Shown piece after piece: positions 51,210 to 60,032 of a DNA stretch of 64,000 nt (position 1 is its first letter; each line of letters begins with the position of its first letter). The notes beneath the pieces were generated by a model that was not told the origin of the DNA, made no database searches, and saw nothing but the letters and a program-made list of their open reading frames with translations. The position numbers were made by a program, and so were the translations under genes. Origin of the DNA: JAEXOD01 sp043805435 (lineage in GTDB: Bacteria; Bacteroidota; Ignavibacteria; Ignavibacteriales; Melioribacteraceae); the NCBI GenBank assembly GCA_043805435.1, contig JAZDHY010000100.1, positions 1 to 64,000 on the forward strand. Reading direction: 5' to 3'.

Positions 51210-54200
51210 ATGGGTGAGAAAATAACAGACCAAAAAGCACACAAGATATTCCAAATTTTAATAGCGGTTTTTGTGATATTTTCTTTTATAATTGTTTTAT
51301 TTGCTTTTTTATACTATTCAAATTATAAAAAAAATCATATCCAGAATATAGAAAAGCAGCTTTCGTTAATAGCAACGCTTAAAGTGGGAGAAATAGAACA
51401 ATATAAGACCGAACAATTTAACGATTTAAAGGTGTTTTTTAAAAACGAATATTTTTCCAAAATTGTTGAAAATTATATTTTTGGAAAAAATAAATTAGCA
51501 GCTAAACAAGAATTAAATGTATGGCTTGGAAATTATAACAAATCTAAAAAATATGATAAAATTTCTTTGTTTGATAATAAAAGCAAAGAATTGCTGACTC
51601 TTTACGATAGTCTAACGTCAACTTCAAAACATGAAATTTCTACAATAAAAGCGATTTGTGATTTGAAAGATGTTATTTTTGATGATTTTTACATAAATGA
51701 AAAAGACAACAAAGTATATTTAAATATTTTTGTTCCGATAATTAACACAAAACTAAACGATGAAATAATTGGTGTATTGGCTTTTAGAATTAATCCCGAA
51801 AAAGATTTGTATCCACTATTGTTAAAGTGGCCAATTCAATCGCAAACAGGTGAAACATTACTAATTAAAGGGCAAAAAAAACAAGCTGTTTTTTTGAATA
51901 ATCTTAGGTTTGACAAACAATCTGCTTTAAAACTAAAAATCCCTTTTTCCAAAATAAATGTTCCTGCTGTTGCTGCTTTGCTGGGCAAAAAAAATATTTT
52001 TTACGGAAATGATTACAGAGGTGAAGAGGTTGTATCTTATATTAAAAAAGTACCTTTTTCGCGCTGGTACTTAATTGCAAAAATAGATATATCTGAAGTT
52101 AATGACTCGTTATATAGCAAATTAAAACAGTTGATTTTGGTCGTTTTTCTTCTGGTTGGTGGACTGGGTTTTGGATTGGGTTATTTTTGGAAACGAAAAA
52201 TAACAACCTTTATGATTAAAAAAATTGAAGATGCAAAAACTTTAGAGATTAATGAGTTTAGGTTAAGCAGAGCTGAAAGTGTAGCCGGATTTGGAAACTG
52301 GGAGATTGATTTAACAAATAAAACAGTTTATGCCTCTAATGGGGCAGTTGCAATATATGGTTTTAATGGAAATAATAGCAAATTCGAGGAGATCCTTGAT
52401 ATTCCGTTAAAAGAATTTAGAGAAAAATTAAACAATGAATTATATGATTTAATAAATAATAAAAAACCTTATAATATTGAATTTAAAATAAAAAGAAAAA
52501 CTGATAATAAAATTATAGATATTCATTCCACTGCAATCTATAATGTTGAAGAAAATAAAGTGTATGGAGTTATTCAAGATATTACCGAAAGGAAAAAATC
52601 GGAAAATAATTTACGAAAGGCAGAAGAAAGATTGCGTTTAGCCTTAGAGGCTGGGAGTGAAGGCGTTTGGGACTGGGATATTAGATTAGATAATTTATAT
52701 TGGAGTCCGCGTTCTTTTATTATGCTTGGTTATGACGTTGACGAATTTAAGCTAAATAAAGAAAAATGGATGGAGTTAATTCATTCGGGCGATAAAGAAA
52801 AAGCATTGAGAATAATTGATGAATCAATTAATTCCGAAAATAAGAATTTTACTGTTGAGTATCGATTAAGAAAAAAAAATAACACGTATTTATGGATTAA
52901 AGACATAGGAAAAGGGGCCGAATTTGATATAAATGAGGGAACTATTAGAATTATTGGAACGCATACTGATATTAATGAAAGAAAATTGGCCGAATTGGAA
53001 TTGAAAAAAATTGAATGGATGTTGTCTAAAAAAGCAGTTCAACATATTCAACTAAATGATATTGAACAAATTTATCCCGATATAACAAATTTAAATAATG
53101 CAGGGTTAATAAAAGTTTCAATAGAAAGGGAATTATTGTTTCATATTTCATACGATTATTTAAAAATGCTTGAAACTTCTACATCTATAAATGAACTTAA
53201 TGGAGATTATGTTTTTGGTGTATTTTCTTCCAAATGGTGTAGGTTTTTAGATAATGCGTCGTTTAATTTATGTAATACACAAAACATTGAAGATGATGTA
53301 AAAAATCCCCAATGGTTATGCCACCAATCTTGCCGAAAAAATATTTCCAGACTTATTGTTGAAAATAAACAAGCACAGGATATAAAATGTGCAGGAGGAA
53401 TCAGACTATATGGTGTACCTATTTTTACCGATAATGAAGTTATTGGCAGTATAAGTTTTGGATACGGAGATCCGCCAAAAGATAATAAAACTTTAGTTGA
53501 ATTAGCCGATAATTACAATGTTGATATAGAAAAATTAACTTTATTGAGTAATGGTTATGATAGTAGACCGGAATATATAATTGAACTTGCAAAGGAAAGA
53601 ATAGAATCGGCCGCGCATTTAATTGGGGCTTTGGTTGAAAGGAAAAAAACCGAAAAAGAATTGTTTGAAAATCAAGAAAAATATCGCAGCTTAATTGAAA
53701 GTTCCGGTTCGGTTATTGTTTTAGCAGATTACGACGGTTTAATTATTTATTTGAATAATATAGCCGCAAACAGCTTTCATCAATTATCCGATAAACTTAT
53801 TGGTAAAAATTTGCAAGATCTTTTTCCCTCGGATATTTTTAATAAATATATAAAAAATATTAGACAAGCTATTGATGAAGAAAAAGGAATTATTGAGGAA
53901 TCGGAATCGAATATACTTGGTGAAATACGATGGTATAGAGCTAGTATTCAACCGGTAAAAAACTCTTTAGGAAAAATATATGCCGCCCTTGTAAATTCGA
54001 CAGACGTAACCGAAAGAAAAAGAGCAGAAGAAAAATTTAAAGAAAGTCAGTCGCAATTTATTCAATTTATGCACCATTTGCCGGCCGGAGCATTTATTAA
54101 AGATGGAGAAAGTAGAACCATTTTTGTTAATAAGTTTATGGAAGATGCCTTTTCAGCACAAACATGGATTGGAAAAACTCCTAAAGAAATGTTCCCAAAT

Positions 54201-55502
54201 GAAATTGGTGATGCAATGATGATGGATGATAAAGAGGCGTTAGAAAAAAAATATAAATCCGTTATTGAATTTATTCCTCATAATGACGGTAGAATTCATT
54301 TTTTTGAAACTCATAAGTTTGCAATTTTACGAGATGATTTGGAACCATTACTTGGCGGAATTGCCCTTGATATTACAGCAAGAAAACAAGCAGAAGAATT
54401 AATACGTGAAATACGACTTAGACAAGAAGCTATTTTAGCAGCAGTTCCTGATATTATAGTTGAAGTTGATATTAATAAATTTTACACTTGGGTCAATAAA
54501 GCAGGTTATGACTTTTTTGGAAATGATATTATTGGTCAACCTGCGGTAAAATATTCAATTAATAAAAAAGATATCTTTAAATTTGATGATTCTTTTAACA
54601 CTAAAAAAAATGTTTATTACATTGAAAATGAACATTACAGAACCGATAAATCGGTAAGAATACTTGGTTGGTGGTGTAAGCTGCTTTATGATGAAGATGG
54701 TATATTAAAAGGTTGTTTAGCCACAGCACGCGATATTACCGAAATGAAGCGATATGAAGAGGAAATCAAAACGCTTAATTCCAACCTTGATAAAAGAGTA
54801 CTGGAAAGAACAGCACAGCTTGAATCTGCCAATAAAGAGTTGGAAGCCTTTACATATTCTGTTTCTCATGATTTACGTTCACCTTTAAGATCAATTGATG
54901 GATTTTCTAGAATTCTTTTAGAAGACTATTCGGATGTATTGGATAAGGAAGGAATAAGATTGTTTAATGTTATTAGAACAAGTACGCAAAAAATGGATAA
55001 ATTAATAACCGATTTGCTTTTACTTTCACGTGTAAATAGAGGCGAGTTAAATTTACTGCCAATTAATATGACAGATTTAATAGAAACTATATATCTGGAA
55101 ATAGTACCAGAAGAAACACGTCAAAAGTTTCAATTTCGTCTTAACCCATTGTTAGATTTTAGAGGTGATATTGCGTTAATTAAACAAGTTTGGGTAAACT
55201 TAATTTCAAATGCTGTTAAATATACCATGCCAAAAGGAAATCGCACTATTGAGCTTGGCAGTTATTTACAAAATATGAATATTGTTTATTATATTAAAGA
55301 TACCGGAGTGGGTTTTAATTCGGAGTACTCCGGAAAGCTATTTGGTGTATTTCAGAGACTACATAAAGCAGAAGAATTTGAAGGTACAGGGGTTGGTCTT
55401 GCAGTTGTTAAACGTATTATAGAAAGACATGGTGGTGAAGTTTGGGCCGAAAGTAAAATAAACGATGGCGCAACATTTTATGTTTCTGTTCCAAAATGGT
55501 AA
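51210..55502 (+). CDS. Membrane sensor histidine kinase with multiple PAS domains and a PocR domain
   Basis: The 1430 residues run: TM1 (about 14-36), a periplasmic sensor domain of about 270 residues (Cache-like by layout), TM2 (about 308-328), PAS (about 350-460), PAS (about 475-595), a PocR ligand-binding domain (about 598-800, with Cys in SSKWCRFL, NLCN, WLCHQSCRKN and IKCAGGIRLYGVPI), then three PAS domains (about 820-1195), HisKA with phospho-His in FTYSVSHDLRSPLRSID (about 1217) and HATPase (NLISNAVKYT, DTGVGFN, GTGVGLAV). Both kinase boxes are intact. It is divergent from rrf2-cydAB and 51 bases before an Rcp1-type response regulator, its likely partner. Ligands are unknown, and PocR domains are known from small-molecule sensing. 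Confidence 0.9.
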   Translation: MGEKITDQKAHKIFQILIAVFVIFSFIIVLFAFLYYSNYKKNHIQNIEKQLSLIATLKVGEIEQYKTEQFNDLKVFFKNEYFSKIVENYIFGKNKLAAKQELNVWLGNYNKSKKYDKISLFDNKSKELLTLYDSLTSTSKHEISTIKAICDLKDVIFDDFYINEKDNKVYLNIFVPIINTKLNDEIIGVLAFRINPEKDLYPLLLKWPIQSQTGETLLIKGQKKQAVFLNNLRFDKQSALKLKIPFSKINVPAVAALLGKKNIFYGNDYRGEEVVSYIKKVPFSRWYLIAKIDISEVNDSLYSKLKQLILVVFLLVGGLGFGLGYFWKRKITTFMIKKIEDAKTLEINEFRLSRAESVAGFGNWEIDLTNKTVYASNGAVAIYGFNGNNSKFEEILDIPLKEFREKLNNELYDLINNKKPYNIEFKIKRKTDNKIIDIHSTAIYNVEENKVYGVIQDITERKKSENNLRKAEERLRLALEAGSEGVWDWDIRLDNLYWSPRSFIMLGYDVDEFKLNKEKWMELIHSGDKEKALRIIDESINSENKNFTVEYRLRKKNNTYLWIKDIGKGAEFDINEGTIRIIGTHTDINERKLAELELKKIEWMLSKKAVQHIQLNDIEQIYPDITNLNNAGLIKVSIERELLFHISYDYLKMLETSTSINELNGDYVFGVFSSKWCRFLDNASFNLCNTQNIEDDVKNPQWLCHQSCRKNISRLIVENKQAQDIKCAGGIRLYGVPIFTDNEVIGSISFGYGDPPKDNKTLVELADNYNVDIEKLTLLSNGYDSRPEYIIELAKERIESAAHLIGALVERKKTEKELFENQEKYRSLIESSGSVIVLADYDGLIIYLNNIAANSFHQLSDKLIGKNLQDLFPSDIFNKYIKNIRQAIDEEKGIIEESESNILGEIRWYRASIQPVKNSLGKIYAALVNSTDVTERKRAEEKFKESQSQFIQFMHHLPAGAFIKDGESRTIFVNKFMEDAFSAQTWIGKTPKEMFPNEIGDAMMMDDKEALEKKYKSVIEFIPHNDGRIHFFETHKFAILRDDLEPLLGGIALDITARKQAEELIREIRLRQEAILAAVPDIIVEVDINKFYTWVNKAGYDFFGNDIIGQPAVKYSINKKDIFKFDDSFNTKKNVYYIENEHYRTDKSVRILGWWCKLLYDEDGILKGCLATARDITEMKRYEEEIKTLNSNLDKRVLERTAQLESANKELEAFTYSVSHDLRSPLRSIDGFSRILLEDYSDVLDKEGIRLFNVIRTSTQKMDKLITDLLLLSRVNRGELNLLPINMTDLIETIYLEIVPEETRQKFQFRLNPLLDFRGDIALIKQVWVNLISNAVKYTMPKGNRTIELGSYLQNMNIVYYIKDTGVGFNSEYSGKLFGVFQRLHKAEEFEGTGVGLAVVKRIIERHGGEVWAESKINDGATFYVSVPKW

Positions 55503-55553
55503 AATATATATTGGTTAAAAAAATAAATATTCATAAAATTTAGCGGAGAAAAG

Positions 55554-56003
55554 ATGAACAGTAAAATACCGATTGAAATTTTATTGGTTGAGGATAATCC
55601 TAATGATGCCGAATTAGCAATACGTGCTTTGAAAAAAAATCGAATTGTTAATAATTTAGAACTTGTAACCGATGGAGAAGAGGCGTTAGAATTTATTTTT
55701 GCTAAGGGGAAATATAGTAACAGAGACGTTGCTAATATTCCGCGATTAATATTACTAGATTTAAAACTGCCAAAAATAGACGGGCTGGAAGTTTTACGAG
55801 AAATTAAAAATAATCCAATAACTAAAATAATTCCGGTTGTAGTTTTAACGTCTTCAAAAGAAGAAAAAGATATTATTGAAAGTTACAAGCTTGGTGTAAA
55901 TAGTTATATTGTTAAACCGGTGGATTTTGATAAATTTGTTGAAGCAGTACATGATCTTGGGTTGTATTGGTTAGTTCTAAATCAATTGCCATTGCAGGAT
56001 TAA
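55554..56003 (+). CDS. Single-domain response regulator (Rcp1-like)
   Basis: The 149 residues form one receiver domain. The acidic pair is in LLVEDNPNDAELA, the phosphoacceptor Asp in LILLDLKLPKIDGLE, the Thr in VVLTSSKEE and the Lys in YIVKPVDF. There is no output domain. The DNPNDAELA start and the acidic beta4-alpha4 insertion are typical of receivers that pair with phytochrome-like or PAS kinases (Rcp1 type). AGCGGAGAAAAG precedes the ATG, a strong ribosome site. It follows the multi-PAS kinase by 51 bases, so co-expression and phosphotransfer are likely. Downstream targets are unknown. Confidence 0.92.
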   Translation: MNSKIPIEILLVEDNPNDAELAIRALKKNRIVNNLELVTDGEEALEFIFAKGKYSNRDVANIPRLILLDLKLPKIDGLEVLREIKNNPITKIIPVVVLTSSKEEKDIIESYKLGVNSYIVKPVDFDKFVEAVHDLGLYWLVLNQLPLQD

Positions 56004-56027
56004 AAAAAAGCGGGAGTAAACTCCCGC
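56002..56027 (-). terminator. Intrinsic terminator of the small minus-strand gene
   Basis: GCGGGAG-TTTA-CTCCCGC, read on the minus strand, is a perfect seven-pair stem followed by a run of nine T bases. The long T-run is on the minus strand only, so it ends the small gene at 56063-56302 rather than the response regulator. Confidence 0.8.
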
Positions 56028-56062
56028 CTTATGATAGGAACATCAACTAAAAGTTGTAAACA

Positions 56063-56302
56063 TTAGGCGTATTTATCAACTACTGACCCTTTATTAAGAG
56101 AACCGTATTCGGTTGAATTTTTGGGTTGACTGTTTTCGGTCATCTCAACAACCATTCGAATAATCTTTTCGCTGGAAGATTCTGCCAGTCTTGCATCTTG
56201 AACCGGTAGGCTTTCTACGGCTTCCGTATTTTCGGGTCGTCTTTTAGTCTGTCCTATAACTCCATAAGATCCGATATCGGAAATCACTTTGTTTATTTCC
56301 AT
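56063..56302 (-). CDS. Small protein of unknown function
   Basis: This 79-residue product is not recognised. It is acidic-to-neutral, predicted disordered at both ends, with a short central helix (SSEKIIRMVVEMTEN). No Cys, signal peptide or membrane segment. Expression is supported by an AGCATGGAGGC ribosome site with GGAGG seven bases before the ATG and by a dedicated minus-strand terminator about 35 bases beyond the stop. Its length and N-terminus (MEINKVISDIGSYGVIGQTKRR) recall flagellar anti-sigma FlgM in style, but the similarity is too weak to name it. It lies between the response regulator and the protease gene, on the opposite strand from both. Confidence 0.65.
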   Translation of the reverse strand: MEINKVISDIGSYGVIGQTKRRPENTEAVESLPVQDARLAESSSEKIIRMVVEMTENSQPKNSTEYGSLNKGSVVDKYA

Positions 56303-56537
56303 TGTGAAGCCTCCATGCTTTTTGTTCCTATTGGAAATAACTTCCTGCTTATATTATCGAAAAAAAATACTATTTATTTACTAAAAAATAATAGTTTATT
56401 TGAATATTTTGTCATTCATCTAATTTCTTGTTCTTCTTTTAAGCAGAAGTTTTGTATTTTGACTATATTTAAATAAATAATATATTTCTTTTTGTAAAAA
56501 CAACAAAATACTTTAATTAAATCTACAGGAAAATTTT

Positions 56538-59500
56538 ATGCAAAAATTTTTCAAAACAGCAGTAATTCTGTTTTTTATATTTACCGTAATTACTGCCCAA
56601 AACCATAAAATAAATCCAAATGTTATTAATAAACTAAATACACAAAATAGTGAAGAAAAAGTTTTAGTTTGGGTCTTTTTTACCGATAAAGGAAATGATT
56701 TGGAACGTTATTTTTCCAATCCTTTGTTGGCTTTAAGTCAAAAATCGATAAACCGCCGTGCAAAATTACATAGTTTTGAACGAGGATTAGATGTTTTAGA
56801 CATTCCGGTCAATTCGGAATACTTAAAATCTTTGAATAATTTTGGTGTGATAATTAAAAACAAATCGCGCTGGTTAAACGGTATAAGTTGTTATGTAAAC
56901 CAGCATCAATTAAATATGTTAATTAATTTAAATTTTGTTAAAAATATAGATTTAGTAGAAAAATATAAATCCATTCAGAAAATAAAATCTAATTTCATCG
57001 AAAGTAGTGTCTCTTATAAACCAAAGGGTATAAATTCATATAACTATGGCGAATCTTATACACAGCTTCAACAAATAAATGTACCGGCAGTTCATGACCT
57101 TGGAATAAATGGGCAAGGTATTGTAGTAGGGGTACTTGATGCGGGTTTTAGTAATCTTCCGCATGAAGCATTTGCTAACATGAATATAATTGCGGCTTAC
57201 GATTTTGTTAATAATGATCCAAATGTTGGCGATGGCAGTGATATGGGTGAAGGGTCGCACGGAACAGAGACCCTTTCAACAATTGGCGGATTTAAAGACG
57301 GTAAATTAATAGGTCCTGCTTTTGGTGCAAGTTTTATTCTTGCTAAAACAGAAAATACAGATAGCGAAACCCCGGTGGAAGAAGATAACTGGATTGCAGG
57401 TATTGAATGGATGGATAGTATTGGGGTTGATGTTACTTCAACATCTCTTGGATACATTGATTTTGATTCACCTTACCAAGGTTATACATGGCAGAGTATG
57501 AACGGTAACACGTGCCGGATTACAATTGCGGCAGATTTAGCAGTTTCGCGAGGAATTGTATGTGTTAATTCGGCAGGCAATGAAGGATCAAACTCATCAC
57601 ACAATACGTTAGGAGCTCCTGCCGATGGTGATAGCGTTATTTCTGTTGGTGCAGTCGAATCGAGTGGTACTCGTGTTTATTTTAGTAGTGTAGGCCCTAC
57701 TGTTGATGGTAGAATTAAACCGGACGTAATGGCAATGGGTTCAAATGTACGTGTTGCAAGTCCTTCTAATGTAACAGGATACACAAATAGTGACGGTACT
57801 TCATTTAGCGGGCCGTTAGCAGGGGGTGTTGCAGCATTAATACTTTCAGCCTGCCCAACTTTAACCCCAATGCAGGTAAGGGATGCAATGCGTAATACGG
57901 CATCAATGCACAGCAATCCTAATAATGAATACGGCTGGGGAATATTAGACGCTCTTGCAGCAATAAATTATTTTAGAGTTCAAATAATACATACACCTTT
58001 GACTGATACCGAAAATCCAAATAGGCAGCATAAAGTTACTGCAAAATTTTCAAGTGAATTACCTCTTACGTTAAACAGTATGTTTTTGTATTATTCTGTA
58101 AATAATAGTTCAACGTATGATTCCGTTGCTTTTTTACAAGGTTTGCCAACGGGATATTATGATGCAATAATTCCTGTTAATACTAATAATGTTATAGTAA
58201 AATATTATATTAAGGCAAAAAACAGCAGCAACGTTTACTCTCTTTTACCTCAAAATGCTCCTTCTGTTGTTTTTTCTTTTAAAATTGGTGCCGATACTAC
58301 ACCACCTGTTGTAATGCATGGTGCACTTGGCCCGCAATCTTATTTTACATGGCCTTCAAAAATTGAAGCTGATGTAACGGATAATTTAGCAGTTAAACAG
58401 GTTTATGTAAAATTTAAAATCAATAATGTTGATTATCCGGATTTTAATTTAGTAAAAAATATCGGAACAAGTGTTTATTCGGCTCATTTTCCGGTTCCTC
58501 AATCTTCTGTAAATGTTGGTGATGTTGTATCATACAAAATAGTAGCACTTGATTCTGCTTTAACACCTAATACTGTTTATACTCCTGTAGTGGGTTATAA
58601 TACTTTCAGTTTAGAAAATGTAGTTATTTATTCTAATAACTTTGATTCTAATAATGGCGATTTAACTGGTAATAACGATTGGCAATGGGGAACAACAACA
58701 AGTCCTTATCCAACTGCTCATAGCGGTTCAAAATTATGGGGAACAAAACTTATTTCCAATTATACACAGGGTGCTTTACTTTCAACATTAGAAACACCGG
58801 CCATGCAGGTTGTTGACAATAATGCAGCAGTTACTTTTTGGCATTGGTATAGTGTTGAATCGGATTATGATGGCTGTAATGTTAAAATATCGGTAAACGG
58901 CGGGCCATTTACATTAATTACTCCTGTTGGTGGTTATCCGGGTACAATTTCAACTTCGTACGATAATCCGCTTGCCGGACAAGCTGCTTATGTAAATGAT
59001 GCAATTTGGTCGTTGGCACAATTTAATTTAAATGGAATTGTTGCTTCAGGTAACAGCATAAAACTCCGTTTTGAATTCGGTTCGGATTTATCAATAGTTG
59101 ATAAAGGCTGGTATATTGATGATTTAGCTTTTACCGGAGTTGGTATGATAGTGCCGGTTGAATTAACAAGCTTTAACGCTGCTTATAATGATGGTAAAGT
59201 TGAATTGCAATGGTTAACCGCAACAGAAGACAATAACAGCGGTTTTGAAATTGAAGCCAGTAGTGATGGAAATAACTTCTCTAAAATTGGGTTTGTTCCC
59301 GGTTTCGGTACATCAACCGAAATACACAGCTATAAATTTGTGGATTCAAGAGATTTAAGTGCTAATAACTTTTACAGATTAAAACAAATTGATTATAACG
59401 GCACAATTAATATTTCTCAGGTTATTGAAGTTAATACAGGAAATAATTTTGATTATTGTTTAGAACAAAATTATCCAAATCCATTTAACCCGTCTACAAA

Positions 59501-59717
59501 AATAAGCTTTTCGTTAAAAGAAGAAGGGCAGGTAAATTTGTATGTTTACGACGTGCTTGGTGCTAAAGTTGCCAATTTGGTTAACGGTACTATGAAGGCT
59601 GGTAAACATAGTGTTGTACTAAATGCAGCCCAATTTGGATTAACAAGCGGTATTTATTTTGTTACTTTGGAAGCAGGAAGTATTAGAAAAACTATTAAAT
59701 CAATTTTAATGAAATAG
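56538..59717 (+). CDS. Secreted subtilisin-like (S8) serine protease with T9SS sorting domain
   Basis: A signal peptide (MQKFFKTAVILFFIFTVITAQ) leads to an N-terminal inhibitor-like segment, then the S8 domain. The catalytic Asp is in VVGVLDAGFSNL, the His in GEGSHGTETLS and the Ser in SDGTSFSGPLAGG; NSAGNEGS holds the oxyanion Asn. The protease spans residues about 190-480. A beta-rich region with jelly-roll features follows, then a C-terminal type A sorting domain with EQNYPNPFNPSTKISFSL and RKTIKSILMK. It is probably exported by T9SS to the surface and may degrade proteins outside the cell. It is 235 bases from the small minus-strand gene and single, with a terminator downstream. Confidence 0.9.
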   Translation: MQKFFKTAVILFFIFTVITAQNHKINPNVINKLNTQNSEEKVLVWVFFTDKGNDLERYFSNPLLALSQKSINRRAKLHSFERGLDVLDIPVNSEYLKSLNNFGVIIKNKSRWLNGISCYVNQHQLNMLINLNFVKNIDLVEKYKSIQKIKSNFIESSVSYKPKGINSYNYGESYTQLQQINVPAVHDLGINGQGIVVGVLDAGFSNLPHEAFANMNIIAAYDFVNNDPNVGDGSDMGEGSHGTETLSTIGGFKDGKLIGPAFGASFILAKTENTDSETPVEEDNWIAGIEWMDSIGVDVTSTSLGYIDFDSPYQGYTWQSMNGNTCRITIAADLAVSRGIVCVNSAGNEGSNSSHNTLGAPADGDSVISVGAVESSGTRVYFSSVGPTVDGRIKPDVMAMGSNVRVASPSNVTGYTNSDGTSFSGPLAGGVAALILSACPTLTPMQVRDAMRNTASMHSNPNNEYGWGILDALAAINYFRVQIIHTPLTDTENPNRQHKVTAKFSSELPLTLNSMFLYYSVNNSSTYDSVAFLQGLPTGYYDAIIPVNTNNVIVKYYIKAKNSSNVYSLLPQNAPSVVFSFKIGADTTPPVVMHGALGPQSYFTWPSKIEADVTDNLAVKQVYVKFKINNVDYPDFNLVKNIGTSVYSAHFPVPQSSVNVGDVVSYKIVALDSALTPNTVYTPVVGYNTFSLENVVIYSNNFDSNNGDLTGNNDWQWGTTTSPYPTAHSGSKLWGTKLISNYTQGALLSTLETPAMQVVDNNAAVTFWHWYSVESDYDGCNVKISVNGGPFTLITPVGGYPGTISTSYDNPLAGQAAYVNDAIWSLAQFNLNGIVASGNSIKLRFEFGSDLSIVDKGWYIDDLAFTGVGMIVPVELTSFNAAYNDGKVELQWLTATEDNNSGFEIEASSDGNNFSKIGFVPGFGTSTEIHSYKFVDSRDLSANNFYRLKQIDYNGTINISQVIEVNTGNNFDYCLEQNYPNPFNPSTKISFSLKEEGQVNLYVYDVLGAKVANLVNGTMKAGKHSVVLNAAQFGLTSGIYFVTLEAGSIRKTIKSILMK

Positions 59718-59727
59718 GGATGTGGAT

Positions 59728-59762
59728 AATTTTTAATTTTTAATTCTTAATTCTTAATTTTT
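59728..59762. repeat. Short tandem repeat of a 7-bp AATTYTT unit
   Basis: Five units of AATTTTT or AATTCTT follow each other between the protease stop and its terminator. The array may be a slippage hotspot that differs between strains. No function is inferred. Confidence 0.6.
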
Positions 59763-59782
59763 AATTAAAAGAATAATTTAAG

Positions 59783-59820
59783 ACCGTAAATAAGTAAAAT
59801 TGTTTACGGTTTTATTATTT
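59783..59820 (+). terminator. Intrinsic terminator of the S8 protease gene
   Basis: ACCGTAAA-N12-TTTACGGT is an eight-pair stem followed by TTTATTATTTT. It lies 66 bases after the protease stop. The remaining 210 bases up to the next gene are AT-rich with no recognisable feature. Confidence 0.75.
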
Positions 59821-60032
59821 TAATTCCAATTGCAATTCAATCTGATATAGCAGGTTAAACTATCTTTATGTGATAGGCAACATATAAAATGATTTATGCT
59901 TCATAAAACAAATAAAAACATATTAAATATCAAAAAAATATATTAAATTGATTTAATATTATATAGAAAATTGTTATTTTGTTACTGTTAAAATGATAAA
60001 TAAAATGTTATATAAATAAATATGAGTGGAAA

